Positions 16,044-24,031 of a stretch of DNA of 47,084 nt are shown here, one piece after another (the stretch's first letter is position 1; every line of letters begins with the position of its first letter). A program made the position numbers and the translations under genes. A model generated the notes under the pieces. The model did not search any database. It was not told the DNA's origin and was given only the letters and a program-made list of their open reading frames with translations. Source of the DNA: an archaeon BMS3Bbin15 (lineage in GTDB: Archaea > Hydrothermarchaeota > Hydrothermarchaeia > Hydrothermarchaeales > BMS3B); the NCBI GenBank assembly GCA_002897955.1, contig BDTY01000019.1, positions 1-47,084 on the forward strand. Direction: 5' to 3'.

Positions 16044-17423
16044 TTATTCAGAAATTACCGAGTCACCTGTTTTTAAGGATATGTATATACCCAGAATGCA
16101 CAAAAGTGTAAAAATTAAAAAAATAATTCTGGTGCTCTTCAGAAAAGCCAGGTAATTCCCAGGAGTAATCTGAACTCTTCCGATGTAGAGAGAGAATATC
16201 AGCATTACAATTCCCATGCTGAGCATCTGTCCTGTCAGACGCATTGTTCCTCTTGTGGCTGAGGCCACGCCATAGAATTTTTTCTCCACTGAACTCATAA
16301 TTGCATTAGTGTTAGGAGATGAGAAGAGAGCAAATCCAAAACCAAGTATAACTATACTTAATATTATAAACTCCAGGCTTGTATTTTTATCCAGTAAAAT
16401 CAAAAGTGATATACCTATAGTGGTAATTGCCATTCCCAGAGATGCAATTTTTCTTGGCTCGATTCTGTCAGAGAGCTTTCCTGCATAAGGTGAGAAAACT
16501 GTCATAATAAAGGGCTGGGATAGAAGAACAAAGCCCGTATCCTGAGGGCTCAGACCTTTTATATACTGAAGATATAGGCTTAAGAGGAAACCAACGGAAA
16601 ATGTTGCACTGTAGCTTATAAATGCAGCGATATTCGAATAGGTGAAAACTCTATTTCTTCTGAAGATATCCATATCCAGAACAGGACTTTCCGCTTTTTC
16701 CTCAAATTTGATAAACAAAGATATGCCAGTGATGCCGGCTACAATAAGCAACAGGCCGGAGTCACGTGGCAAAACAGAAAAACCATACATCAGAAATATA
16801 ATACTTAGACCGTAAATCAGAGACCCTCTGAAATCAAACTTCTCCCCCTTGGCTTCTGTCATATCTTCCTCTAATTTAAGAATAGTAATTGCAATTACTA
16901 TAATACCAAGTGCCACATTTACAATGAAGATGCTCCTCCAGCCAAAGTTCTGGGTTAAAATACCGCCAAGCACAGGCCCTATGGTGAGTCCCAGATAAAC
17001 TGCTGCAATATTTATTCCCAGTGCCCTGCCTCTCTCCCCTGCTCCAAAAGCCGAGGTTAGCATGGCCATACCTGTTGCGAATATCATGGCACCTCCTACA
17101 CCCTGCATAATTCTGAAAATAATGAGCATATATGGTGTGGTTGACAGAGCAGCAAAAAGAGAGGAAAAGGTATATATGACAATGCCCCAGACAAATGTCC
17201 TCTTTCTCCCATATATGTCTCCAACTCTGCCGAAAGGAACAATGAAAACTGCTGATGCAAGGAAAAAAGAGGTTGCAACCCAGCTCAATAAAATTGCATC
17301 CATTGAAAATTCTTTGCCTATAGAGGGTAGAGCAACATTAAGTGAAGACCCCATAAAAGCTATGAGAAAATAGCTTATACCTGCAACGATTAATGTGGAA
17401 TTTTTAGCGGAAGATTTATTCAC
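16044..17423 (-). CDS. MFS drug:H+ antiporter, DHA2 (EmrB/QacA) type
   Basis: A 459-residue integral membrane protein with about 14 hydrophobic segments, the number typical of the DHA2 branch of the major facilitator superfamily. Motif A is seen after TM2 as GRVGDIYGRKRTF. Motif C is seen near TM5 as GLTIGPVLGGILTQNFGWRSIF, and a second motif A-like loop AGKLSDRIEPRK follows TM8. It probably exports hydrophobic compounds or metabolites using the proton gradient. Substrate is not predictable. The HTH regulator follows with about 50 nt between the MFS stop and its preferred start. Confidence 0.88.
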   Translation of the reverse strand: MNKSSAKNSTLIVAGISYFLIAFMGSSLNVALPSIGKEFSMDAILLSWVATSFFLASAVFIVPFGRVGDIYGRKRTFVWGIVIYTFSSLFAALSTTPYMLIIFRIMQGVGGAMIFATGMAMLTSAFGAGERGRALGINIAAVYLGLTIGPVLGGILTQNFGWRSIFIVNVALGIIVIAITILKLEEDMTEAKGEKFDFRGSLIYGLSIIFLMYGFSVLPRDSGLLLIVAGITGISLFIKFEEKAESPVLDMDIFRRNRVFTYSNIAAFISYSATFSVGFLLSLYLQYIKGLSPQDTGFVLLSQPFIMTVFSPYAGKLSDRIEPRKIASLGMAITTIGISLLILLDKNTSLEFIILSIVILGFGFALFSSPNTNAIMSSVEKKFYGVASATRGTMRLTGQMLSMGIVMLIFSLYIGRVQITPGNYLAFLKSTRIIFLIFTLLCILGIYISLKTGDSVISE

Positions 17424-17504
17424 CTTAATACTCTCCTTACTGATAGCCTGTATTTTTCAGTAAATATACTGTCAGCTGGCTCTTAGCAGAACTTTTTTTA
17501 ACAA

Positions 17505-18368
17505 CTAAAGCTTGAGTTCGATTCCTTTTTCTGTTATTTCGTAGTCAACTATCTCATCGCTGCAGTAACTTCCCCGGTGCTTTGCAATATAGAGCTTCCT
17601 CTTCACACTATTATTCTCAAATGCCCTGCCCATGAGGATAACCGTGGTGGCATTTGCCTCAAAGCCACTATCGGATATTTTTCTTGTAATAAGCTCTTCA
17701 ATCATAGTTTCACTGGTGGTTTGAAGCACCATAGTTACATTATCTTTACCAAAAGTATGTTTTTCCACAGAATTTTTATAGGATAGAAACTTCTCTCTGA
17801 AGTATTCCCTTGCTATCCAGTCGTGGCTGTTTCTGAATATTTTCCTGAGAAAGAAGTCAAGGACTTCATATTGAAGGTTATCCTTAAATTCTCTTGCTGG
17901 CTCAAGCCCGTCGATAACCACGCGCTTTCTTCCCTGGAGGAAGCCTGCATAAAAAAAGGCAAGAACTTTATCCAGTGTTATATGGAGGTTTCTCATATAT
18001 TCCATATAATCTTCCTGAGAAAGCTCTTCCATACTTGGACTTTTTATGGCAGAAGAGAAAATTTCAAGAAGCTCTCCTGTATCCTCATATTCCTCCCAGA
18101 AATTCTCCTTTTTTATGCCATTGAACCTCTCAATTTTCCAGTTGAATAGCCTTCTTGCATATTCCACATGATTCTGAGAATCACCTCTTGCCACAAGGTC
18201 GAGAACCAGTCCACGCCTTCCTTCCTGTTTTAATCCTGCATTGGCAAACGAAAGTCCGAGATGGGTCTTACCTGCACCTGTTGCTCCGAGTACGAGCACC
18301 ATACTTCCCTTTCTCAATCCTCCTCCAAGAAGTTCATCAATAGCTTCAATACCTGTACTTAATCTCAT
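17505..18368 (-). CDS. KaiC/RecA-superfamily ATPase, single domain
   Basis: A 287-residue archaeal KaiC-like protein. Walker A GATGAGKT lies at 28-35 and Walker B VVIDGLEP in the middle. The start MRLSTGIEAIDELLGGGL is the typical KaiC-domain opening. A long central insertion (about 75-150) is unusual. Only one RecA domain is present, so this is not a clock-type double KaiC. Archaeal members are often linked to signalling or to motor and adhesion systems, but nothing nearby suggests this. It overlaps the cbiG stop by 4 nt (ATGA), so the two are translationally coupled. The functional link to cobalamin synthesis is unclear. Confidence 0.82.
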   Translation of the reverse strand: MRLSTGIEAIDELLGGGLRKGSMVLVLGATGAGKTHLGLSFANAGLKQEGRRGLVLDLVARGDSQNHVEYARRLFNWKIERFNGIKKENFWEEYEDTGELLEIFSSAIKSPSMEELSQEDYMEYMRNLHITLDKVLAFFYAGFLQGRKRVVIDGLEPAREFKDNLQYEVLDFFLRKIFRNSHDWIAREYFREKFLSYKNSVEKHTFGKDNVTMVLQTTSETMIEELITRKISDSGFEANATTVILMGRAFENNSVKRKLYIAKHRGSYCSDEIVDYEITEKGIELKL

Positions 18369-19459
18369 CTTTTCACCTCTGCCACAGCAAGTGTGATACC
18401 ACCAAGGGAAGTTTTGTTTATAATCATTTTTCCTTTTTTACTGGCAATATAGGCACAGGGTTCGGCAACACTTCCAAGCCCGACACTTGCCCTGACAAAT
18501 TCCGATACTTTGAATTTATTCTCCACATTTCTAATCTCTTCTACAGGAATGGAAATCACCTCGATATTAAGAATCTCAGCAGCTTTCTTCAATTCCCTGC
18601 TGCCTGCCTTGAAGTCAACTGTTGCAAGAGCGGTAAGGCTTTTTATACTCAAACCTCTTTCTTCAAAGCTCCTTTTTATCTTCTCTGCCATCTCCTCTGC
18701 TGTGACTCTTGTTGTGAAGCCTATACCTGCCACAAGATTTTTTGGCCTGAGAAATACATGCTCGGCATTTATATCGGAAAGCCTGCTGGTAACCATAATA
18801 AATAAATCGTAATCTTTTAATTCTGAACCAATAGTATAAAGAGGAAAACCTTCAGCTTTTTCAAGATAATCGCTAATAACAGCCACTCTTTTACCGTTGG
18901 CTATTGCCGAGTTGACCTTTTTAATATCTTCATGGCTTTCAATAACAAGAGAATGGCTATTTGCCAGCCCTTCAAGACAGGGCTTTCCCTGTACATCTGT
19001 TGAAGTTGTTATAACTGGCCGGGCTCCAATCTTCTCTGCGATTTCTCTGGCAAGAGCATTCGCTCCGCCTATATGCCCGGAAAGAAGGCTTATAACAAAA
19101 GTTCCCTTCTCATCTATACATATTACAGCAGGGTCATCGAGCTTGCTCCTTACAGCCGGAGCTATGGCTCTGACAGCAATTCCAAGGGCTGATATAAAGA
19201 TAATTGCCTTACTTTCCCTCCAGTTATTTGAGACAAAGAAACTCAGAGGTTTCTCAAACTCCTCTGCTTTCTCATCTGACAGAGCCTCAGTTGTATATAG
19301 TTCAAGCTCTGGATAATGGGATATTAGTTTCTCTGCGAGTTGTTTTCCCCCTTCAGTAAAAAAGATAGCTATCATCATAGTCTGCCCCATAGTAACGTTC
19401 TGAATCTCATAGCTGATAGAGCTGCACATCTGGTAAGATTTCTCCATTATTCTGTTCAT
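18365..19459 (-). CDS. cbiG: Cobalt-precorrin-5A hydrolase (CbiG)
   Basis: Enzyme of the anaerobic cobalamin pathway that opens the delta-lactone of cobalt-precorrin-5A and releases acetaldehyde. An N-terminal part (SKAIIFISALGIAVRAIAP, LLSGHIGGANALAREIA) and the conserved C-terminal CbiG domain (LVAGIGFTTRVTAEEM, VSIPVEEI, SVGLGSVAEPCAY) are both clear. Homologues begin close to MIAIFFTEGG (about 19375-19378), so the first 28 residues may not be translated. However, an AGGAGG site lies just 5' of 19459, so I keep the longer form. No other cob/cbi gene is adjacent and no cobalamin riboswitch is apparent. Confidence 0.9.
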   Translation of the reverse strand: MNRIMEKSYQMCSSISYEIQNVTMGQTMMIAIFFTEGGKQLAEKLISHYPELELYTTEALSDEKAEEFEKPLSFFVSNNWRESKAIIFISALGIAVRAIAPAVRSKLDDPAVICIDEKGTFVISLLSGHIGGANALAREIAEKIGARPVITTSTDVQGKPCLEGLANSHSLVIESHEDIKKVNSAIANGKRVAVISDYLEKAEGFPLYTIGSELKDYDLFIMVTSRLSDINAEHVFLRPKNLVAGIGFTTRVTAEEMAEKIKRSFEERGLSIKSLTALATVDFKAGSRELKKAAEILNIEVISIPVEEIRNVENKFKVSEFVRASVGLGSVAEPCAYIASKKGKMIINKTSLGGITLAVAEVKR

Positions 19460-19845
19460 TGCCTCCTATGATATTGAACATTTCAGGCCCAGCAACAGCC
19501 TTTATTATAGCTTTCATCAGCTATACAAGACAGGTTCACAAATTTGTACCTGTTGATAACATTTTTAAGTTTTTCTGGTATTTCAACTACAATCTCCGCT
19601 ATTAACTAAACCACAATAACATTTTCAACGCACAATTGTAAACTTTCTATATCAGATTATCAAGGAATATTCAAGAAAAACATGCTGAAAAACTCATGAT
19701 TAGCTATAACTGCGCTCTTATATATCTTATTCAACTGGCTTAGGGATATGTTTGATGAAGGTGGGTTGATGAAATACAAAGAAAAAAAATTTCTGCCCAG
19801 CATCAGAAAAAAGGTTTGGCTAAATGAACCGGGGCAGGGTTTTAG
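19460..19845. other. Gene-poor spacer with inverted repeats and doubtful small ORFs
   Basis: This stretch divides cbiG (minus) from the VapBC-like pair (plus). It holds a 7-bp hairpin TATAGCT/AGCTATA (19506-19525) and a nested palindrome listed separately. A minus frame at 19407-19517 would encode 36 residues and overlaps the cbiG start. A plus frame of 34 codons begins with the ATG at 19749. Neither small frame resembles a known protein. Confidence 0.3.
19530..19553. promoter_or_regulatory. Nested palindrome upstream of cbiG
   Basis: The perfect 10-mer ACAAATTTGT (19538-19547) is enclosed by ACAGGT (19530-19535) and ACCTGT (19548-19553), with a 2-nt asymmetry on the left. It lies 70-95 nt upstream of the longer cbiG start and is a plausible operator for a dimeric repressor. 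No regulator can be assigned. Confidence 0.4.
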
Positions 19846-19878
19846 ATGTTAAAATTACAAAGATATAATGGTGACGAA

Positions 19879-20100
19879 ATGGACGAGATTATGGTCAGGC
19901 TTCCCAAGCAGACGAGAGATATCATTGCAAAGCATAAATTGGTAAATTGGGAAAGGACAGCTGCCAATGCAATAAAGCTCAGGGCATCCAAGCTTGCATT
20001 GATGGATGAAATTACGTCCAAGAGTAAACTTACAATGAAGGATGTCATGGAGATTGATAAGAAGGTCAAGAAAGGATTGTTTAAAAGGTACTCTACATGA
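19879..20100 (+). CDS. VapB-like antitoxin
   Basis: About 73 residues, charged and helical, with the opening MDEIMVRLPKQTRDIIAKHK suggestive of a ribbon-helix-helix DNA-binding start. The C-terminus is Lys-rich. I prefer ATG 19879, preceded by GGTGA at 19870-19874, to the ATG at 19846. The stop overlaps the start of the PIN gene by 4 nt (ATGA). That antitoxin-toxin arrangement is the main evidence for its role. No close family is recognised. Confidence 0.7.
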   Translation: MDEIMVRLPKQTRDIIAKHKLVNWERTAANAIKLRASKLALMDEITSKSKLTMKDVMEIDKKVKKGLFKRYST

Positions 20101-20510
20101 GAGTTGTTCTTGATACCAATGTTTTTATTTCAGGGATTTTGAAAGATTCTATAGTCAAAGAGATATTGATTTCTGATAGCTTTGATTTTTTTATGCCAGA
20201 GTATGCCCTGGAAGAAGTCTCAAAGTATGAGAAAGAGCTCATCGAAAAGGCAGGTATTTCAGAGGGGAATTTTAATCTGATAAAACAGCTACTGCTGGAA
20301 AATATTGAGATTGTACCAGAAGAAATTATAAAGCCATATCTGGAAAAGGCCATTAAAATCATGGAGACAGTTGATATAAAGGACTCACCTTTTTTGGCCT
20401 GTGCATTTGCCATAAATGCCAGCGGAATATGGTCTTTCGATAAGGATTTTTTGAATCAGGACGAAGTTAGAGTATTTTCGGTGAAAGAAATGATAGAGTA
20501 TATTTATTGA
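20097..20510 (+). CDS. PIN-domain toxin (VapC-like ribonuclease)
   Basis: A 137-residue PIN domain, an Mg-dependent ribonuclease fold. Acidic residues are in the expected places: Asp6 in VVLDTNVFISG, Glu in LEEVSKYE, Asp in DIKDSPFLACAF and Asp in SFDKDF. It resembles the 'putative toxin, PIN family' group more than classical VapC. Its 4-nt overlap with the antitoxin-like gene suggests a type II toxin-antitoxin module. Its 3' end overlaps the convergent McrA-like fragment by 7 nt. Confidence 0.85.
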   Translation: MRVVLDTNVFISGILKDSIVKEILISDSFDFFMPEYALEEVSKYEKELIEKAGISEGNFNLIKQLLLENIEIVPEEIIKPYLEKAIKIMETVDIKDSPFLACAFAINASGIWSFDKDFLNQDEVRVFSVKEMIEYIY

Positions 20511-20953
20511 GTTTTTTTGAAATCTTCAGGAAGTACACCCACTTCAAATTTATAATTGCTTTTAACTTCTCCATAGATTTTTCTAAGCATCTTTTCGATT
20601 GTTTGTTTGCATTTGGGACATCTTTCATTATGACTTACCCCGGATTGCACTTTTCTTTTCCTTCTATTGAGGGGCTTTGAGACTTGCTTCGCTGAAGGAA
20701 AATTCTCTACGATTTCAAATCCTAATCGCCCCAGATAATCATTTGTCTCTCGACCTCCACCAAAATCTGACGGATTGAGTTCCTCTCCATTTGCATATTT
20801 ATTGGCTAATGAAATAACATACTTTGGGGGATATGCTTTTTCATCAAAAACAAGTTTAAATTTCTTCGAGTTTCTACCTTTGGGAATACCATCCCTATCA
20901 ATCTCTTGAATAGCCTTGAGGATATGAATCCTTACAATATTATTCGGTATCAT
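20504..20953 (-). CDS. Truncated McrA-type restriction protein (N-terminal head domain only)
   Basis: About 149 residues. Residues 1-90 (EIDRDGIPKGRNSKKF, YPPKYVISLANKYANGEEL, then GGGRETNDYLGRLGFEIV) match the N-terminal head domain I associate with ScoMcrA-like modification-dependent HNH endonucleases. A basic stretch and a half zinc-binding motif CPKC follow. The frame then stops inside the 3' end of vapC, before any nuclease motif. Full-length relatives continue well past this point, so the gene is probably truncated at the toxin-antitoxin junction and likely inactive as a nuclease. ATG 20953 is preferred because GGGAGT is spaced for it. The TTG at 20977 is also open. Confidence 0.6.
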   Translation of the reverse strand: MIPNNIVRIHILKAIQEIDRDGIPKGRNSKKFKLVFDEKAYPPKYVISLANKYANGEELNPSDFGGGRETNDYLGRLGFEIVENFPSAKQVSKPLNRRKRKVQSGVSHNERCPKCKQTIEKMLRKIYGEVKSNYKFEVGVLPEDFKKTQ

Positions 20954-21005
20954 ACGATTTAACTCCCATATATCCAAATTTCATATAACTCCTTCATATA
21001 CACAG

Positions 21006-21055
21006 TACTTTGTATATTATCCCATTTTGGCGGTATATCTGAGTTACTTTGTATA
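21006..21055. repeat. Two direct copies of an 11-mer
   Basis: TACTTTGTATA occurs at 21006-21016 and 21045-21055, 39 bp apart start to start, upstream of the McrA-like fragment. It could be a pair of regulator sites or a trace of a duplication. The second copy overlaps the end of the decayed small ORF on the minus strand. Confidence 0.4.
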
Positions 21056-21195
21056 CGCATCTCTATAAACTTTCCCCCTAACAGTTATCCTGCCTCTGGC
21101 CATCCCTGAATAAAGCTTATTACCATTTTTTTCACTTCTTTTCTGGCGAAATTGAGAAGCTCCACTTTTTCAATAATATTCCCTTTAATCTCCAT
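21044..21195 (-). pseudogene. Possible frameshifted small gene downstream of asd
   Basis: An ATG at 21195, 1 nt after the asd stop, opens a 36-codon frame (MEIKGNIIEKVELLNFARKE...). If one A is added in the 7-A run that follows the GTG codon near 21136-21142, the frame continues as ...KKNGNKLYSG, then MARGRITVRGKVYRDAYTK, and stops at 21044, giving a coherent basic protein of about 50 residues. The joined product reads better than either half. Family not recognised. It may be a small gene broken by an indel, or the indel may be a sequencing error. Confidence 0.3.
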
Positions 21196-21196
21196 T

Positions 21197-22246
21197 CTAA
21201 ACCTTCTTCTTATTCACAAGAAGCTCGGCATTGAGAACACTTGCTCCTGCAGCCCCCCTTATTGTGTTGTGGCCGAGAGCAACAAACTTTACATCCAGAA
21301 TCGGGTCTTTTCTAACCCTCCCTACTGTTACAGCCATACCACCAAGAGCATCTCTATCCAATCTGGGCTGTGGCCTGTCCTGCTCCTCTCTAACTATAAC
21401 CGGCTTTTCAGGTGCCGTGGGAAGTCCGAGCCTCTGGGGTTCACCTGTGAAGTCGCGCAGAGCTTTTTTAATTTCTTCAATATCAACCTTCTCCTGTGTT
21501 TCAAGACTGACTGTTTCGGTGTGCCCGTCAATTACTCCAACTCTGTTGCAGTGAGCAGAAAGTTTGATGTCGGCAAACTCTATACTGCTGCCATTGAATT
21601 TTCCAAGAATTTTCAGCACTTCAGTCTCTATCTTATCCTCCTCGCCCTTTATGAATGGAATGATATTATCAACTATGGCCATGCTGGGCACGCCATTGTA
21701 GCCCGCCCCTGATAGGGCCTGCATTGTTGAGACAAAAACCATACTTATACCGAAGCTGTCGTATATCGGTTTGAATGGCAGAGTTATCATAACTGTGGAG
21801 CAGTTTGGATTGGTGATTATTGCTCCGTCCCAGCCTCTATTGTCCTGTTGCACCTCAATCATATCAATATGTTCGGGGTTCACCTCAGGTATGAGGAGAG
21901 GAATGTCTTCGTCCATTCTATATGCACCTGCATTGCTGCATACCATAAAGCCAGCTTCAGCAAATCTGGGTTCTATCTCTCTGGCTACACCACTCGGAAG
22001 GGCAGAAAATACTATATCTGCCTTAAGCTTCTCAGGGTCTATAAGCTTTACTTCCATATCCTTTATTCTATCAGGGATGTTCCCCTCGAGATACCATCTG
22101 GCTGCATGAGAATATTTTTTTCCGGCGCTCCTCTCAGAAGCTGCCAGTTCGTTCAGTTCAAAGAAAGGATGATTTTCAAGAAGCTGTATAAACCTCTGTC
22201 CAACCATTCCAGTAGCACCGAGTACAGCCACCTTTATCTTGTCCAT
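21197..22246 (-). CDS. asd: Aspartate-semialdehyde dehydrogenase
   Basis: NADP-dependent reduction of aspartyl phosphate to the semialdehyde, the branch point for lysine, threonine and methionine. The 349 residues contain the Rossmann start [14 protein letters not shown], the catalytic Cys149 in ITNPNCSTV and the active-site His/Arg region [12 protein letters not shown]. This is the archaeal/fungal branch of the family. A GGTGGTGA ribosome site lies directly upstream of the ATG at 22246. It supplies the substrate of DapA (8335-9219), though the two loci are 12 kb apart. Confidence 0.95.
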   Translation of the reverse strand: MDKIKVAVLGATGMVGQRFIQLLENHPFFELNELAASERSAGKKYSHAARWYLEGNIPDRIKDMEVKLIDPEKLKADIVFSALPSGVAREIEPRFAEAGFMVCSNAGAYRMDEDIPLLIPEVNPEHIDMIEVQQDNRGWDGAIITNPNCSTVMITLPFKPIYDSFGISMVFVSTMQALSGAGYNGVPSMAIVDNIIPFIKGEEDKIETEVLKILGKFNGSSIEFADIKLSAHCNRVGVIDGHTETVSLETQEKVDIEEIKKALRDFTGEPQRLGLPTAPEKPVIVREEQDRPQPRLDRDALGGMAVTVGRVRKDPILDVKFVALGHNTIRGAAGASVLNAELLVNKKKV

Positions 22247-22345
22247 TTCACCACCTTATGCTAATTTGCATATTGAATTAATAAAACTTTTTCTGGATTT
22301 CATGGGTTACCTTCCAAATATCGGGGTGGTATTGAATCCTTTTTC

Positions 22346-23341
22346 CTAATCCAGAAAACTTGCATCGCTCCTCTTTCTCTCTATTCCAAGCTCTTCCAGG
22401 GCATTCACCACAACTGGCAGGGCAATAGTTGCGTCCACAAAAACCTGAACTTTCTTTGATGTGACTGAAATCTTTCCCCAGCTCACAGCCTCTTCAAAAG
22501 TACAGCCACTCAGGCCGCCCCAGTGAGGCGCATCCGTTGTGAATTGAATAGCATATTCATGTCCATTAACTCTGAAACCAAGAATGGAGGCTATAACCTC
22601 TGTCTGCTGAATAAAATTCTTTGGAACTCCTCCTCCAATATATATAACACCTGTCTTTTCAGCCTTTTCCACAATTTTAGTTATCTCATCCACATCTTTC
22701 ATCTGGTTTATCATTATATTGACACCCTTTCTTCTGGCAATCATAAGCCCTATACCTATGGAGCTGTCGCCAAGAGCAGGAATAAATATGGGAAGTTTAG
22801 ATTCAATGGCACTTACAATTATTGAATCCTCTGCAGCACCTCTCTCTATTAGCCTCTTCCCGAGATGATTGATAAACTCTCTGGACGAAAACTCTCTATC
22901 TGAAGGTAGCTCCTCACTTATTTCTGCAATAAGCCTATCACTTTTTCTGAATTTCTCTTCCTCTGCAAAGACATCATATATTCTGTCTATACCATGCCTG
23001 AAGAGTGCTATGTCATCAACATGAGCGGAGCCCAGGTAATGTTTGCCTCCTACAGCTTCATGAATGTCATGGAAGATATTTGCACCTGTGCTCACAATAA
23101 CATCAATATAGTTATTTCTTATGAGGTATGATATAACTCTCTTCATACCAGCAGGCACCATGGCACCACTCAGACCCAGGAATATTGTAACCTCTTTGTC
23201 TTCAAGCATATTCTTCCAGACCTGAAAAGCCTCTCCCAGCTTTCTGCCCTGAAAACCTGTTTTTGCCATATCTTCAAGCAGCTCTGAGAGACCACGCTTC
23301 TCAATCTTCACAGGTTCTGTACTCTCCCCCGGTAATTCCAT
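22346..23341 (-). CDS. dys: Deoxyhypusine synthase
   Basis: Transfers the aminobutyl group of spermidine to a lysine of translation factor aIF5A. The 331 residues carry NAD-binding segments VSTGANIFHDIHE and YIGGGVPKNFIQQ, an active-site segment HEYAIQFTTDAPHWGGLSG, and the catalytic lysine in EEAVSWGKI (Lys290). All belong to true deoxyhypusine synthase and not to homospermidine-synthase-like paralogues. pdaD lies 12 nt upstream on the same strand, linking polyamine supply with its use. Confidence 0.96.
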   Translation of the reverse strand: MELPGESTEPVKIEKRGLSELLEDMAKTGFQGRKLGEAFQVWKNMLEDKEVTIFLGLSGAMVPAGMKRVISYLIRNNYIDVIVSTGANIFHDIHEAVGGKHYLGSAHVDDIALFRHGIDRIYDVFAEEEKFRKSDRLIAEISEELPSDREFSSREFINHLGKRLIERGAAEDSIIVSAIESKLPIFIPALGDSSIGIGLMIARRKGVNIMINQMKDVDEITKIVEKAEKTGVIYIGGGVPKNFIQQTEVIASILGFRVNGHEYAIQFTTDAPHWGGLSGCTFEEAVSWGKISVTSKKVQVFVDATIALPVVVNALEELGIERKRSDASFLD

Positions 23342-23353
23342 TTTATCACACCT

Positions 23354-23899
23354 TCATTCAATAAACACTGCTGCGGCAATTACTGTTGTCCATTTTCCAG
23401 TATCTGGCACGGATGTGGCAATGCTTATATTTTTTGTTCTGACTATTTTGCCTGATACCTTCCAGATTTCTCTCTCATCATCCCAGGACTTGTCCAGGTC
23501 GAAATCCACCACACCGAGAGTTGAAGCAAGCATCATGGCAGCAAGGTCTTCAGCGTAATCGCCTGCTCTTTTCTCACTCATTCCATAGGCATGGTGCTCA
23601 CTTAGATAACCATACATTTTGTCATCTCTGGGAATTGCAGCCCCTATACTTGCTGCAATCTTTCTTCCCGGCTCATTGCTGGCTGCCTCGCTGAGAACAC
23701 AGTAGACAATCTCACCGGGAGAAAGCTCCTTAACTCCTTCTTTTTTGGAAATAATCTTACAATCAGGAGGTAATATACTTGAAACTCTGACAAGGTTGAA
23801 TTTTTCTATGTCTGCATCTCTCAGAGCAAGTTCAAAACTTGCAAGCTTTTCTCTGTGTCTTCCCACGCCTCTGGTGAAGAATAGCTTTCTCGGTACCAT
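23354..23899 (-). CDS. pdaD: Pyruvoyl-dependent arginine decarboxylase
   Basis: Makes agmatine from arginine, the first step of archaeal polyamine synthesis. The 181-residue proenzyme should self-cleave at the Ser-Ser bond in NLVRVSSILPP (Ser40-Ser41), which generates the pyruvoyl cofactor on the larger chain. The later segments VYCVLSEAASNEPGRKIAAS and YGYLSEHHAYGMSEKRAGDY match the family. First gene of a two-gene unit with dys. Its promoter region is shared, back to back, with hisD. Confidence 0.95.
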   Translation of the reverse strand: MVPRKLFFTRGVGRHREKLASFELALRDADIEKFNLVRVSSILPPDCKIISKKEGVKELSPGEIVYCVLSEAASNEPGRKIAASIGAAIPRDDKMYGYLSEHHAYGMSEKRAGDYAEDLAAMMLASTLGVVDFDLDKSWDDEREIWKVSGKIVRTKNISIATSVPDTGKWTTVIAAAVFIE

Positions 23900-23960
23900 A
23901 TTATTCCCTCAAGAAAAGTTTTTATTCAGTTAACTTCTACTCTTATAAAGTTATTGCATG

Positions 23961-23996
23961 ACGTGCTTAACGTGCTTAACGTGCTTAACGTGCTTA
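23961..23996 (+). repeat. Four perfect tandem copies of a 9-mer abutting the hisD TATA box
   Basis: The unit ACGTGCTTA is repeated four times without error (23961-23969, 23970-23978, 23979-23987, 23988-23996) and runs straight into a TATA-like CTTATATAG (23993-24001). A fifth, degenerate unit may precede it (TTGCATG). It occupies the BRE and upstream activator position of the hisD-aspS promoter and also lies between the two divergent units. Confidence 0.85.
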
Positions 23997-24031
23997 TATA
24001 GAATACCTGGAATATCTGGCGGTGTTTATAT

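Noticed and set aside
17505-18368. KaiC-like gene as a circadian clock component
   Set aside because: Single RecA domain, no KaiA or KaiB nearby, and single-domain KaiC-like ATPases are common in archaea.
23961-23996. Tandem 9-mers as a CRISPR array
   Set aside because: Units are directly adjacent without spacers and far too short. No cas genes are seen.
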